64,000 nt of DNA from positions 34,397-98,396 of the forward strand of contig DVIQ01000007.1 in NCBI GenBank assembly GCA_018711185.1. Reading direction: 5' to 3'. The notes under the pieces are model-generated. The model was not told where the DNA came from. It searched no databases and was given only the letters and a program-made list of their open reading frames with translations. The DNA comes from Candidatus Limivivens intestinipullorum. GTDB lineage: Bacteria > Bacillota > Clostridia > Lachnospirales > Lachnospiraceae. The position numbers and the translations under genes are program-made. Positions 1 to 9,885 of this stretch are shown here, one piece after another. Numbering within the stretch: the stretch's first letter is position 1; each line of letters starts with the position of its first letter.

Positions 1-2
1 AT

Positions 3-1417
<1,415 letters not shown>

Positions 1418-1418
<1 letters not shown>

Positions 1419-1548
1419 CAGTTCAGCCCAGGTCTGCGCACATGCTGCGCAGACCGTAAGAACGTGATTCAGGAGTGCGAAAATCCCATCGCCGAAGGCG
1501 ATTTCAAATGGATTTTCGCAGTTACGGTTCGGCAAAGTCGAACTGTAA
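1418..1548 (+). repeat. structured intergenic repeat, copy A
   Basis: About 131 bp. AGTTCAG near the left end is mirrored by GAACT at the right end. Inside are a perfect hairpin (arms GGTCTGCGCA and TGCGCAGACC, loop CATGC), the core GTAAGAA-CG-TGATTCAGG, a long stem (TGCGAAAATCC with GGATTTTCGCA) closed by a mini-hairpin ATCGCC-GAA-GGCGAT, and a final hairpin (GTTACGGTTCG with CGAACTGTAAC). The same architecture occurs at five other places in the window. It lies between the GH1 gene and the tRNA promoter. Function is unknown; it could be a non-autonomous mobile element or an RNA structure. Confidence 0.85.
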
Positions 1549-1587
1549 CAATTTTTGAAAAAAATTTGAAAAAATTAAAAAAAGGGG

Positions 1588-1616
1588 TTGACGAATCCAC
1601 GGAAATCATATATAAT
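1588..1616 (+). promoter_or_regulatory. sigma-70 promoter of tRNA-Gln
   Basis: TTGACG (-35) and TATAAT (-10) are separated by 17 bp. Transcription should begin near 1623, about 12 bases before the mature tRNA end. Confidence 0.85.
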
Positions 1617-1634
1617 CTGTTTTGTTCGATGCGA

Positions 1635-1706
1635 TGGGCTATCGCCAAATGGTAAGGCAACGGACTCTGACTCCGTCATTTCAAGGTTCGAATCCTTGTA
1701 GCCCAG
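1635..1706 (+). tRNA. tRNA-Gln (anticodon CUG)
   Basis: A complete cloverleaf can be folded: acceptor TGGGCTA with TAGCCCA, anticodon stem ACGGA with TCCGT, loop CTCTGAC carrying CTG, and T arm CAAGG-TTCGAAT-CCTTG with discriminator G. CCA is not encoded. The CUG anticodon reads CAG codons. The gene is a single transcription unit with its own promoter and terminator. Confidence 0.95.
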
Positions 1707-1710
1707 CTAA

Positions 1711-1740
1711 GGGGATTGTCAAACGACAGTCCCCTATTTT
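1711..1740 (+). terminator. Rho-independent terminator of tRNA-Gln
   Basis: Stem GGGGATTGTC with GACAGTCCCC, loop AAAC, followed by TATTTT, directly after the tRNA. Confidence 0.85.
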
Positions 1741-1770
1741 AGTCTATGTATATTTTGACAGGTATGACAT

Positions 1771-2487
1771 ATGATTTACGGTTTTGACAGCAGAATTCGA
1801 TACAGTGAAGTAAATCGCCGGCAGGAGCTTACTGTCGGCGCGATGATAAATTATTTTCAGGACTGCAGCCTTTTCCATTCGGAGAAAATCGGGCTTGGCA
1901 TTGAGAACCTGGCCGGAAAGAAGCGGGCGTGGGTGCTTTCTTCCTGGATGCTGCAGATTCAGAAACGGCCGGTTTTCGGCCAGAAGGTCAGGATTGAAAC
2001 CTGGCCCTACGACTTTCGGGGCCTTTTCGGGTACCGGAATTTTATTATGAAAGACGAGCAGGGGGAGTGCCTTGTCAGAGCGAACACGCTTTGGGTGTAT
2101 TTGAATACGGAAAACGGCCGTCCGGTGAGAATTGATGAGGAGGAAAAGGCCGGCTATACGCTGGAAAGCCCGCTGGACATGGGGGAACCGGTTCGGAAGC
2201 TTTCGTTCCCGGAGAATGCCAGGGAATGTCCGAAGCAGTACGTGATGCTTCACCAGCTTGACACCAACGGGCATGTGAACAACGGCCAGTACGTGCAGAT
2301 GGCGCAGGACTGGCTTCCGGCTGATTTCACGGCTTCCGGCCTGAGAGCGGAATATAAGATGCAGGCCAAAGCCGGTGATGAGATCATCCCATGGGTTGCC
2401 GAACAGGAGGACTGCTGGTCGGTGGCTCTTTGTACTCCTGCGAAGAAAATATACGCGGTGATAGAGTTTATAAAGAAAGGGAAATAA
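1771..2487 (+). CDS. acyl-ACP thioesterase
   Basis: Releases free fatty acids from acyl carrier protein in the cytoplasm. The 238-residue protein has the double hot-dog layout of bacterial FatA/FatB homologues. The second domain carries the hallmark D164-x-N166-x-H168-VNN pattern (LDTNGHVNNGQYV), and the Trp-rich stretch ETWPYDFRGLFGYRNF lies in the first. The start is the first ATG after the tRNA terminator; its ribosome binding site is weak. The stop is only 7 bases from the next gene (cvfB), so the two probably share a transcript. No promoter was identified with certainty. Confidence 0.9.
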   Translation: MIYGFDSRIRYSEVNRRQELTVGAMINYFQDCSLFHSEKIGLGIENLAGKKRAWVLSSWMLQIQKRPVFGQKVRIETWPYDFRGLFGYRNFIMKDEQGECLVRANTLWVYLNTENGRPVRIDEEEKAGYTLESPLDMGEPVRKLSFPENARECPKQYVMLHQLDTNGHVNNGQYVQMAQDWLPADFTASGLRAEYKMQAKAGDEIIPWVAEQEDCWSVALCTPAKKIYAVIEFIKKGK

Positions 2488-2494
2488 GGGGAAA

Positions 2495-3328
2495 ATGTTT
2501 GAAATAGGAAAGAAGCAGACGCTGTGTGTATCCAGGTTGGTAACTTTTGGCGTTTATTTGAGGGAACAGTCGGAGGGCACTGACGAGGTGCTGTTGCCGG
2601 GAAAGGAGGTGCCGGCGGGGACAAAGCCGGGGGATTCCATCGAAGTGTTTCTTTACCGGGATTCTAAGGACCGGCTGATTGCCACCACCAGGACGCCGCT
2701 GCTTTCGCTGGGTGAGACGGCGGTGCTGAAAGTGAAGGATACGGGGAAGATCGGCGCTTTTTTGGACTGGGGGCTGGAAAAAGATCTGTTTTTGCCTTTT
2801 CGCGAGCAGACCAAGCCCGTGCATAAGGGAGAAGAGTGTCTGGTGGCCTTGTATGTGGACAAAAGCAAGCGTCTCTGCGCCACGATGAAGGTGTACCGAT
2901 ACCTGCGGACGGACTCTCCCTATCATAAGGATGACCATGTACAGGGAAGAGTATACGAGATCAGCGGGAATTTCGGCATTTTTGTGGCTGTGGACGACTG
3001 TTTTTCCGGACTGGTCCCGAAAAAGGACGCGGCTGCCGAGCTGCCGGTGGGGGCGGTTATGCAGTTTCGGGTGGCTGGGGTAAAGCCGGACGGAAAACTG
3101 GATTTGAGCGTCAGAGAAAAAATACCGGTGCAGATGGAAAAGGACGCGGAAGAGATAATGGCTGTTTTGGAGGAGTTCGACGGCGTGCTTCCCTTTGACG
3201 ATCACGCGTCTCCCGAGACGATCCGCCGTGAGTTTTCTTTCAGCAAAAACGCCTTTAAGCGCGCGGTGGGGAAGCTTCTGAAGGAGGGCAGGATCCGTAT
3301 AGAGGACGGACACATAAAGGAAGTATAA
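2495..3328 (+). CDS. cvfB: CvfB family S1-domain RNA-binding protein
   Basis: A 277-residue protein of the CvfB/YitL family, RNA-binding proteins built from S1-type OB folds that affect virulence and exoprotein expression in other Firmicutes. The N-terminal region (LVTFGVYLREQ) and the central segments (GKIGAFLDWGLEKDLFLPF and GNFGIFVAVDDCFSGLVP) are S1-like repeats. The last 65 residues (FSKNAFKRAVGKLLKEGRI) form the winged-helix end typical of the family. Length matches. It follows the thioesterase by 7 bases. The RNA target is not known from this sequence. Confidence 0.9.
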   Translation: MFEIGKKQTLCVSRLVTFGVYLREQSEGTDEVLLPGKEVPAGTKPGDSIEVFLYRDSKDRLIATTRTPLLSLGETAVLKVKDTGKIGAFLDWGLEKDLFLPFREQTKPVHKGEECLVALYVDKSKRLCATMKVYRYLRTDSPYHKDDHVQGRVYEISGNFGIFVAVDDCFSGLVPKKDAAAELPVGAVMQFRVAGVKPDGKLDLSVREKIPVQMEKDAEEIMAVLEEFDGVLPFDDHASPETIRREFSFSKNAFKRAVGKLLKEGRIRIEDGHIKEV

Positions 3329-3330
3329 TA

Positions 3331-3357
3331 ACCGTTTGGCAAGGCTGAATCGTAACA
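3331..3357 (+). repeat. remnant resembling the 3' hairpin of the structured repeat
   Basis: The stretch ACCGTTTGGCAAGGCTGA followed by ATCGTAAC resembles the closing hairpin of the structured repeats (GTTACGGTTCGGC-AAA-GTCGAACTGTAAC in copy A). The core and the other stems are absent, so this is at best a decayed piece. Confidence 0.35.
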
Positions 3358-3386
3358 AGCATAGTAGGATTTCATAGAAAACAGGA

Positions 3387-3415
3387 TTGATTTTAGAGGC
3401 TGTTTGGGTTATAGT
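3387..3415 (+). promoter_or_regulatory. promoter of the 78-residue small protein gene
   Basis: TTGATT (-35) and TATAGT (-10) with 17-bp spacing. Transcription would begin near 3422, which excludes the longer upstream start for the next gene and supports the ATG at 3447. Confidence 0.65.
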
Positions 3416-3446
3416 AATAAACAGGAAAAGAAAGGGAAAATGGGAG

Positions 3447-3683
3447 ATGAAAGTACATCATATTAAGGACATTGATAAGTTTTTCGATGTGGTTAATTCA
3501 TGTGAGGGCAAGGTGGAGCTGGTAACAGGGGAAGGCGACCGGCTGAACCTGAAGTCTAAGCTTTGTCAGTATGTGTCTATGGCGAATATTTTCTCAAACG
3601 GCGAGATTCCGGAGCTGGAGATTGTCGCCTATGAACAGAACGATATTGAGAAGCTCATTGATTTTATGCTGAATAATGGCTGA
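3447..3683 (+). CDS. small conserved acidic protein, function unknown
   Basis: A 78-residue protein starting MKVHHIKDIDKFFDVV. It has no signal peptide or membrane segment and looks like a compact alpha/beta domain. I recall similar short proteins from Lachnospiraceae, sometimes mislabelled as polyA polymerase, but nothing here supports a nucleotidyltransferase activity. The start at 3447 is chosen because it lies downstream of a good promoter (3387-3415); an in-frame upstream start at 3387 would lie in that promoter. A terminator follows immediately, so it is monocistronic. Confidence 0.7.
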   Translation: MKVHHIKDIDKFFDVVNSCEGKVELVTGEGDRLNLKSKLCQYVSMANIFSNGEIPELEIVAYEQNDIEKLIDFMLNNG

Positions 3684-3689
3684 GCGAAG

Positions 3690-3722
3690 AGGCTGCCCCA
3701 TAGATGCTGGAGGCAGCCTTTT
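3690..3722 (+). terminator. Rho-independent terminator
   Basis: AGGCTGCC pairs with GGCAGCCT and is followed by TTTT, right after the small protein gene. Confidence 0.8.
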
Positions 3723-3787
3723 GCGCGATAAGCCCGGAGGGCTTTTATTCGGCGGCAGAGTTTTATGGTAAACAAAAGGAGAAGATT

Positions 3788-4372
3788 TTGGACTCGTTAG
3801 ATTATTATGAACGGTATGGCAATGCCTATTTTGAGGAAACGGTGAATCTGGATATGAGCGGTATCCTGGAATTGTTTTTGGAATATCTGCCGGAGAAGGA
3901 AAACGCGGATATTCTGGACTTGGGCTGCGGTTCCGGAAGGGACAGCCTGTGGCTTGAGGAAGCGGGATGCTGCGTCTCCATGCTGGACGGCTCGGAGATG
4001 ATGTGCCGGCTGGCAGAGATCCATACAGGGCACGAAGTGCTGCATATGACCTTTGACGAGATGGAATTTGACTGCGTGTTTGACGGAATCTGGGCCTGCG
4101 CCTCCCTGCTCCATGTACCGGAGAAGGAGATGGACGGCATCATGGAAAAGGTAACGGACGCGCTGAAGCCCGGGGGGATTCTTTATATGTCCTTTCACTA
4201 TGGGGAAGACGAGGAGATACGCGGCCAGCGCTTTTTCCATGATTATACGGAGGATACCATGCGGGAGCTTCTGAGGCGTCACCCCAGGCTGCGTATGAAA
4301 AAGCTCTGGCTGACCCAGGACGAGAGAAACAGCGGCACATGGCTGAATGTATTGGCGAAAAGAAGGGACTGA
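3788..4372 (+). CDS. class I SAM-dependent methyltransferase
   Basis: About 194 residues with methyltransferase motif I (ILDLGCGSGRDSLWL), an acidic motif II (VSMLDGSEMM) and a Rossmann layout; the substrate is unknown. The TTG start at 3788 is preferred. It has AAAAGGAG 6 bases upstream, and the resulting N-terminus (DSLDYYERYGNAYF) aligns with that of the paralogue at 21045 (STLDYYDTHSHEFY). The longer frame from 3704 would begin inside the upstream terminator. The paralogue shares the same signature, GIWACASLLHVP here and GIWACSSILHLP there, so both belong to one small family, perhaps acting on related small molecules. A CPBP protease gene follows after 9 bases. Confidence 0.85.
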   Translation: MDSLDYYERYGNAYFEETVNLDMSGILELFLEYLPEKENADILDLGCGSGRDSLWLEEAGCCVSMLDGSEMMCRLAEIHTGHEVLHMTFDEMEFDCVFDGIWACASLLHVPEKEMDGIMEKVTDALKPGGILYMSFHYGEDEEIRGQRFFHDYTEDTMRELLRRHPRLRMKKLWLTQDERNSGTWLNVLAKRRD

Positions 4373-4381
4373 CGCATTAGA

Positions 4382-5311
4382 ATGGATAAAACGAAAAGTG
4401 TAAACAGACTGTTCCTGGCAACGGTGATTTGTGTGTTTGGAGTATCCTGGATCATCCAGCGGTTTGGCATAAGTCTCCCGTACTACCCGTCTATGGTGCT
4501 TGGAGAGGCTGTGATCGCGTTTCCGGCTTTGCTCTATCTGCTGATTAAACGGATACCAGCCGGAGAGTGGATTCCGCACAGGAAGCTTGACGGGCGCACG
4601 GTGGGGAAGCTTTTGCTTCTGACCGTGCTGCTTCTGCCCCTTATGACGTTTTTGAACGCCTTGTCGATGCTGTTTTCCACAAATTATGTGGCCCAGGATA
4701 CCACGTTTTTACAGGATAACAGCATCTGGCTGAATCTGCTGGTGATCGCCGTGATTCCGGCGGTTTTTGAGGAATTTTGCTTCCGGGGCGTTTTGTACGG
4801 AGGCTGGCGGGAAAACGGTCCCCTGGCGGCCGCCGTTGTTTGCGGCATTACGTTTGGACTGATGCACCGGAATCTGAACCAGTTTTTCTACGCGGCAGTG
4901 CTGGGCTTTGTGTTCAGCGTCATTGTGGAGGCGACGGGCAGCGTTTTTGCCAGCATGGCGGTGCATTTCTTTATTAACGGCTGGAGCGTCCTGCTGATTG
5001 CCCTTATGGGCCCCTTGAGCGAGTACCTGGACAGCGCCCTCGGCAGCGGCTATGCCCAGCAGCTTCAGCAGGAGGCGGTGACCGCGCAGTCTCTTTTGGA
5101 TACGCTGAATCTTTATGGCCCCTTGGCGGTAATCTGCACGGCTCTGGCCGGCTGCGTGATGGTATGGATTGCCAGGGGACTGGGACGCCAGCCGGAGCTT
5201 CGGGGCTGCTTTACAAAGAAGGGCCAGAGGTTCTGGAGTGTCTGGATGCCATCGCTGTGTCTTGCCTGCGGCTTTTGCATCGGCTATATGGTTATGCTGG
5301 AAGTGTTCTGA
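4382..5311 (+). CDS. CPBP family intramembrane metalloprotease
   Basis: A 309-residue polytopic membrane protein of the CPBP/ABI (CAAX-like) family. The three active-site motifs are present: E130-E131-x3-R135 (EEFCFRG), FGLMH with H162, and H195-x3-N199 (HFFIN). They lie in the C-terminal half among predicted membrane helices. Further helices lie at residues 8-28, 42-56, 78-95 and 249-267. Members cleave or modify membrane peptides, and some act in bacteriocin self-immunity, but no bacteriocin gene is nearby. It sits 9 bases after the methyltransferase and 17 before dnaE, probably in one transcript. Confidence 0.88.
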   Translation: MDKTKSVNRLFLATVICVFGVSWIIQRFGISLPYYPSMVLGEAVIAFPALLYLLIKRIPAGEWIPHRKLDGRTVGKLLLLTVLLLPLMTFLNALSMLFSTNYVAQDTTFLQDNSIWLNLLVIAVIPAVFEEFCFRGVLYGGWRENGPLAAAVVCGITFGLMHRNLNQFFYAAVLGFVFSVIVEATGSVFASMAVHFFINGWSVLLIALMGPLSEYLDSALGSGYAQQLQQEAVTAQSLLDTLNLYGPLAVICTALAGCVMVWIARGLGRQPELRGCFTKKGQRFWSVWMPSLCLACGFCIGYMVMLEVF

Positions 5312-5328
5312 TTTGGAGAGGAAATTGG

Positions 5329-8300
5329 ATGAAATTTGCGCATTTGCATGTCCATACGGAGTATAGTCTGCTGGACGGCTCAAATAAAATAACAGAATAT
5401 GTGGCCAGGGTCCGTGAACTGGGCATGAACAGCGCGGCGATTACGGACCATGGCGTAATGTTCGGCGTCATTGACTTTTACCGGGCGGCAAAGGCCGCTG
5501 GGATCAACCCGATTTTGGGCTGTGAGGTGTATGTGGCGCCGAATTCCCGTTTTGACAAGGAAACGGGAGTAAAAGACGAGCGGTATTTTCATCTGGTTCT
5601 GCTGGCGGAAAATAATACAGGCTACGCGAATCTGATGAAAATTGTATCCAAGGGCTTTGTGGAGGGCTTTTATTACAAGCCCCGGGTTGACATGGAGGTT
5701 CTTCAGGAATACCATGAGGGTCTTATCGCCCTGAGCGCCTGCCTTGCGGGGGAGGTGCCAAGGCTTCTTGCCAGAGGGATGTATGAGGAGGCAAAAGAGG
5801 CGGCCCTGCGCTATGAGCAGATTTTCGGAAAGGATAATTATTTCCTGGAGCTGCAGGATCACGGTATTCCGGAGCAGGCCACGGTAAACCAGCAGCTTCT
5901 GCGTCTTGGCCGGGAGACGGGAATTGGCCTGGTAGCCACCAATGACGTGCACTATACCATGGCGGAGGACGCCGAGCCCCACGATATCCTTCTGTGTCTC
6001 CAGACCGGAAAAAAGCTGACGGACACGGACCGGCTGCGGTATGAGGGGGGACAGTATTATGTCAAATCCCCGGAGGAGATGGCAAGGCTTTTTCCCTATG
6101 CCCTGGAGGCTTTGGAGAATACCCAGCGCATCGCGGACCGCTGCCATGTGGAGATCGAGTTTGGGGTTACGAAGCTGCCCCGGTACGATGTGCCCGAAGG
6201 AACCACCGCTTGGGAGTATCTGAATAAACTTTGCCGGGAAGGACTGGCAGAGCGGTATAACCCGGTGACAGAGGAGCTTGAGGAGCGCCTGGACTATGAG
6301 CTGAATACCATTAAGACCATGGGATACGTGGATTACTTTCTGATTGTATGGGACTTTATCCACTATGCAAGGGAGCAGGGGATTATGGTAGGGCCGGGAA
6401 GAGGCTCTGCCGCGGGAAGCCTGGTGGCCTATACCCTAGGGATCACCAAGCTGGATCCGATCCGCTACAATCTCCTCTTTGAGCGTTTCCTGAATCCGGA
6501 GCGTGTGTCCATGCCGGATATCGACGTGGACTTCTGCTTTGAACGGCGCCAGGAGGTCATTGACTATGTGGTGCGAAAGTACGGAAAGGACCGGGTTGTT
6601 CAGATCGTCACCTTCGGTACTCTGGCGGCCCGGGGGGTGATCCGGGATGTGGGGCGGGTCATGGATATGCCCTACGCTACGGTGGATTCCATCGCGAAAA
6701 TGGTGCCCTCTGAGCTGAACATCACCATTGACAAGGCCCTGCAGGCCAACGCGGATCTGAAGCAGCTTTACGAAAGCGATCCCCAGGTGAAAAAGCTCAT
6801 CGATATGTCGAAGCGACTGGAAGGGCTCCCGCGCCATACGTCCATGCACGCGGCGGGGGTTGTGATCTGCCAGAAATCCGCGGATGAGTATGTGCCTTTG
6901 TCCAGGGCAGGAGATGGCACCATTACGACGCAGTTTACCATGACGACTCTGGAGGAGCTGGGGCTTCTGAAAATGGACTTTCTGGGGCTGCGGACTCTGA
7001 CGGTGATCCAGAACGCGGTGCGCCTGGCGGAAAAGAGCAGCGGAAAGGAAATCGACATCGACCAGATCAACTATAATGATAAGGCGGTTCTGGACTCCAT
7101 CGGAACCGGAAAGACGGAAGGCGTTTTCCAGCTTGAAAGCGCGGGAATGAAAAGCTTCATGAAGGAATTGAAACCCCAGAGCCTTGAAGATATCATTGCC
7201 GGAATTTCCCTGTACCGGCCGGGGCCGATGGACTTTATTCCTCAGTATATCAAGGGAAAAAATAATCCGGAGAGCATTCATTACGACTGCCCGCAGCTGG
7301 AACCGATTCTGGAGCCCACCTACGGCTGTATTGTGTACCAGGAGCAGGTTATGCAGATTGTCCGGGAGCTGGGCGGCTATACCCTGGGGCGCAGTGATCT
7401 GGTGCGCCGCGCTATGTCAAAGAAAAAGGCGGCCGTCATGGAGAAGGAGCGCCGGAATTTCGTCTACGGGAATCCGGAAGAGGGCGTGCCCGGCTGTGTG
7501 TCAAAGGGAATTTCGGAGGAAGTGGCGAATCATATATACGATGAGATGATCGACTTCGCCAAGTATGCCTTTAACAAATCCCACGCGGCGGCCTACGCGG
7601 TGGTATCTTATCAGACGGCTTACCTGAAATACTACTATCCCATTGAGTTTATGGCCGCTCTGATGACTTCCGTGATCGATAATCCCACAAAGGTGGCGGA
7701 GTATATCCTTACCTGCCGGCAGATGGGAATCGAGATCCTGCCGCCGGATGTGAACAAGGGAGAGGGAAGCTTCTCGGTGGACAACGGCTGTATCCGCTAT
7801 GGGCTCAGCGCCATTAAGAGCATCGGGAAGCCGGTGATCGAGGGGCTTGTGGAGGAGCGCAGTGCCAGAGGACCTTTTGTGAGCCTTCAGGATTTCATCG
7901 AGCGTCTGCCGGCTAAGGACCGGAACAAGCGTGTTCTGGAAAATCTGATCAAAGCCGGGGCGCTGGACTGCGTGCCCGGAACCCGGAAGGAATGCATGAT
8001 GGTCTATGTTCAGATTCTGGATCAGATCAATCAGGAAAAGAAAACGGCTATGCCGGGCCAGATGACCTTTTTTGATATCCTGGGAGAGGGAGAGCGGGAA
8101 GCGTTTTCCATCCGGATGCCAAAGGCTGGCGAGTATGAAAAGGAACAGCTTCTGGCCTTTGAAAAAGAGGTGCTGGGCGTTTACATCAGCGGCCACCCTC
8201 TGGCGGAGTATGAAAACCTCTGGAAAAAGAATATCACGGCGGTTACGTCGGATTTCATGCTGGATGACGAGACCGGCGTTTCCAGGGTGCGGGACGGCCA

Positions 8301-8811
8301 GACGGCTGTTCTGGGCGGCATGATTACAGGCAAGACCATCAAGCACACGAAAACGGCGAAAACCATGGCTTTTGTGACCATCGAGGATCTGGTGGGAACC
8401 GCGGAGGTGGTGGTATTCCCCAGGGATTATGAGGCCAACCGGCAGTATTTGGAAACGGACAATAAGGTTTTCATCCGCGGCCGGGTTTCCACGGAGGACG
8501 ACCGCCCCAGCAAGCTGATCTGTGAGAAGGTCTGGCCCTTTGACCAGATCCCCAGAGAGCTTTGGGTCCAGTTCCCGGATCTGGACGCGTTCCGCTCCAG
8601 GGAGCAGGAGCTGTACGGTATTCTGCGCAACTTTGACGGAAAGGATCAGGTGGTCATCTATCTGCGGCAGCCTAAGGCGGTAAAACGTCTTGGGGGGAAC
8701 TGGGAGATCCGCATCGACAGCCGGCTTCTGGGGAAAATTGGCGAGAAATTCGGGCAGGAGAACGTAAAAGTTGTCGAAAAGTCTATTGAAAAAGTGCGAA
8801 AAATGAATTAG
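5329..8811 (+). CDS. dnaE: DNA polymerase III subunit alpha (DnaE type)
   Basis: Replicative polymerase subunit of 1160 residues. The ATG at 5329 has GGAGAGG upstream and gives the classic PHP-domain beginning MKFAHLHVHTEYSLLDG; an open upstream extension inside the CPBP gene is rejected. Domains in order are PHP (1 to about 270; HLHVHTEYS, TDHGVMFG), the catalytic palm with PDIDVDF around D397/D399/D401, fingers and tau-binding region, a helix-hairpin-helix region, and a C-terminal OB fold (AVLGGMITGKTIKHTKTAKTMAF). Firmicutes usually also have PolC. The pfkA gene downstream is the usual neighbour in this phylum. Confidence 0.97.
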   Translation: MKFAHLHVHTEYSLLDGSNKITEYVARVRELGMNSAAITDHGVMFGVIDFYRAAKAAGINPILGCEVYVAPNSRFDKETGVKDERYFHLVLLAENNTGYANLMKIVSKGFVEGFYYKPRVDMEVLQEYHEGLIALSACLAGEVPRLLARGMYEEAKEAALRYEQIFGKDNYFLELQDHGIPEQATVNQQLLRLGRETGIGLVATNDVHYTMAEDAEPHDILLCLQTGKKLTDTDRLRYEGGQYYVKSPEEMARLFPYALEALENTQRIADRCHVEIEFGVTKLPRYDVPEGTTAWEYLNKLCREGLAERYNPVTEELEERLDYELNTIKTMGYVDYFLIVWDFIHYAREQGIMVGPGRGSAAGSLVAYTLGITKLDPIRYNLLFERFLNPERVSMPDIDVDFCFERRQEVIDYVVRKYGKDRVVQIVTFGTLAARGVIRDVGRVMDMPYATVDSIAKMVPSELNITIDKALQANADLKQLYESDPQVKKLIDMSKRLEGLPRHTSMHAAGVVICQKSADEYVPLSRAGDGTITTQFTMTTLEELGLLKMDFLGLRTLTVIQNAVRLAEKSSGKEIDIDQINYNDKAVLDSIGTGKTEGVFQLESAGMKSFMKELKPQSLEDIIAGISLYRPGPMDFIPQYIKGKNNPESIHYDCPQLEPILEPTYGCIVYQEQVMQIVRELGGYTLGRSDLVRRAMSKKKAAVMEKERRNFVYGNPEEGVPGCVSKGISEEVANHIYDEMIDFAKYAFNKSHAAAYAVVSYQTAYLKYYYPIEFMAALMTSVIDNPTKVAEYILTCRQMGIEILPPDVNKGEGSFSVDNGCIRYGLSAIKSIGKPVIEGLVEERSARGPFVSLQDFIERLPAKDRNKRVLENLIKAGALDCVPGTRKECMMVYVQILDQINQEKKTAMPGQMTFFDILGEGEREAFSIRMPKAGEYEKEQLLAFEKEVLGVYISGHPLAEYENLWKKNITAVTSDFMLDDETGVSRVRDGQTAVLGGMITGKTIKHTKTAKTMAFVTIEDLVGTAEVVVFPRDYEANRQYLETDNKVFIRGRVSTEDDRPSKLICEKVWPFDQIPRELWVQFPDLDAFRSREQELYGILRNFDGKDQVVIYLRQPKAVKRLGGNWEIRIDSRLLGKIGEKFGQENVKVVEKSIEKVRKMN

Positions 8812-8881
8812 AATATTTAAGAATGGTATACTCTAAAAGAGATTAGACTGGATGAAAAGAACCGATTACGGAGGTAGGATC

Positions 8882-9856
8882 ATGGCTAAGGAAGTAAAAA
8901 CCATTGGAGTATTGACGAGCGGCGGAGATGCCCCCGGTATGAATGCAGCCATTCGGGCGGTTGTGCGAAGTGCCATTGCCAAAGGCCTGAAGGTGAAAGG
9001 TGTTCAGAAGGGATATAATGGCTTGCTGAATGAGGAGATCATTGATTTATCCGCCAGAGACGTGTCAGACACCATTGCCAGAGGCGGCACGGTGCTGTAT
9101 ACGGCCAGATGCGCGGAGTTCCGAACAGAGGAAGGCCAAGCCAGAGGCGCGGAGGTTTGCAGAAAGCATGGAATCGACGGCATGGTTGTAATCGGCGGCG
9201 ACGGTTCCTTCGCAGGCGCGCAGAAGCTTTCCCACCACGGGATCAATACCATCGGGCTGCCGGGCACCATTGATCTTGACATCGCCTGCACGGAATACAC
9301 CATCGGCTTTGACACAGCGGTAAACACCGCTATGGAAGCCATCGACAAGGTACGGGATACCTCGACATCCCATGAAAGATGCAGTATCATTGAGGTTATG
9401 GGCCGCAATGCCGGTTATATCGCTCTGTGGTGCGGTATTGCCAACGGCGCGGAGGATATTCTTCTGCCGGAGACTTACGATTATGATGAGCAGAAGCTGA
9501 TCAACAACATCATCGCGAACCGCAAGCGCGGAAAGAAACATCATATCATTATCAACGCGGAGGGTATCGGCCATTCCACCAGTATGGCCCGCAGAATCGA
9601 GGCGGCCACAGGCGTAGAGACCAGAGCGACGATCCTGGGGCACATGCAGCGCGGCGGAAGCCCCACCTGCAAGGACCGTGTCTACGCGTCCATGATGGGC
9701 GCTTACGCGGTGGATTTGCTCTGCCAGAATAAGACAAACCGTGTAGTAGGCTACCGCAACGGCGAGTTCTGTGACTTCGACATCGACGAAGCCCTTGCCA
9801 TGAAAAAAGTCATCCCCCAATACTGGGTAGACGTAGCCAAGCAGCTTTCAATATAA
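8882..9856 (+). CDS. pfkA: 6-phosphofructokinase (ATP-type)
   Basis: Phosphorylates fructose 6-phosphate in glycolysis. The protein is 324 residues. The ATG at 8882 has ACGGAGG 7 bases upstream and gives MAKEVKTIGVLTSGGDAPGMNA; the longer frame from 8852 is unlikely. Key motifs are TSGGDAPGMNAAIR (ATP site), GGDGSFAGA (Gly after GGD, as in ATP- rather than PPi-dependent enzymes), catalytic PGTID with Asp in PGTIDLD, and MGRNAGYIAL. The residue between the two aspartates is Leu where model enzymes have Asn. A perfect terminator abuts the stop codon. Confidence 0.95.
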   Translation: MAKEVKTIGVLTSGGDAPGMNAAIRAVVRSAIAKGLKVKGVQKGYNGLLNEEIIDLSARDVSDTIARGGTVLYTARCAEFRTEEGQARGAEVCRKHGIDGMVVIGGDGSFAGAQKLSHHGINTIGLPGTIDLDIACTEYTIGFDTAVNTAMEAIDKVRDTSTSHERCSIIEVMGRNAGYIALWCGIANGAEDILLPETYDYDEQKLINNIIANRKRGKKHHIIINAEGIGHSTSMARRIEAATGVETRATILGHMQRGGSPTCKDRVYASMMGAYAVDLLCQNKTNRVVGYRNGEFCDFDIDEALAMKKVIPQYWVDVAKQLSI

Positions 9857-9885
9857 AATCAGGCTGCGTAAGCAGCCTGATTTTA
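9855..9885 (+). terminator. Rho-independent terminator of pfkA
   Basis: Perfect stem AAAATCAGGCTGC with GCAGCCTGATTTT, loop GTAA, overlapping the last bases of the pfkA stop. Its right arm is part of a 16-bp sequence repeated at 10080. Confidence 0.88.

Noticed and set aside
1464..1655. Short frames across structured copy A and the tRNA gene
   Set aside because: They run through hairpins, a promoter and the tRNA and have no ribosome binding sites.
3387..3446. Longer start for the 78-residue protein
   Set aside because: It lies inside the promoter boxes at 3387-3415, upstream of the expected transcript start.
5164..5328. N-terminal extension of DnaE
   Set aside because: It overlaps the CPBP gene and precedes a clear ribosome binding site and the conserved MKFAHLHVHTEYS start.
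6436..7281. Long minus-strand frames opposite dnaE (and similar ones opposite fucI, the GH10-like genes and others)
   Set aside because: They are shadows of well-supported genes, lack binding sites and show no recognisable protein family.
8812..8881. Separate promoter for pfkA
   Set aside because: TATACT at 8827 lacks a convincing -35 box at proper spacing; pfkA may be read from dnaE, so no promoter was called.
9004..9820. Riboswitch or additional RNA gene near pfkA and elsewhere in leaders
   Set aside because: No known riboswitch core could be recognised in any leader; only hairpins and repeats were seen.
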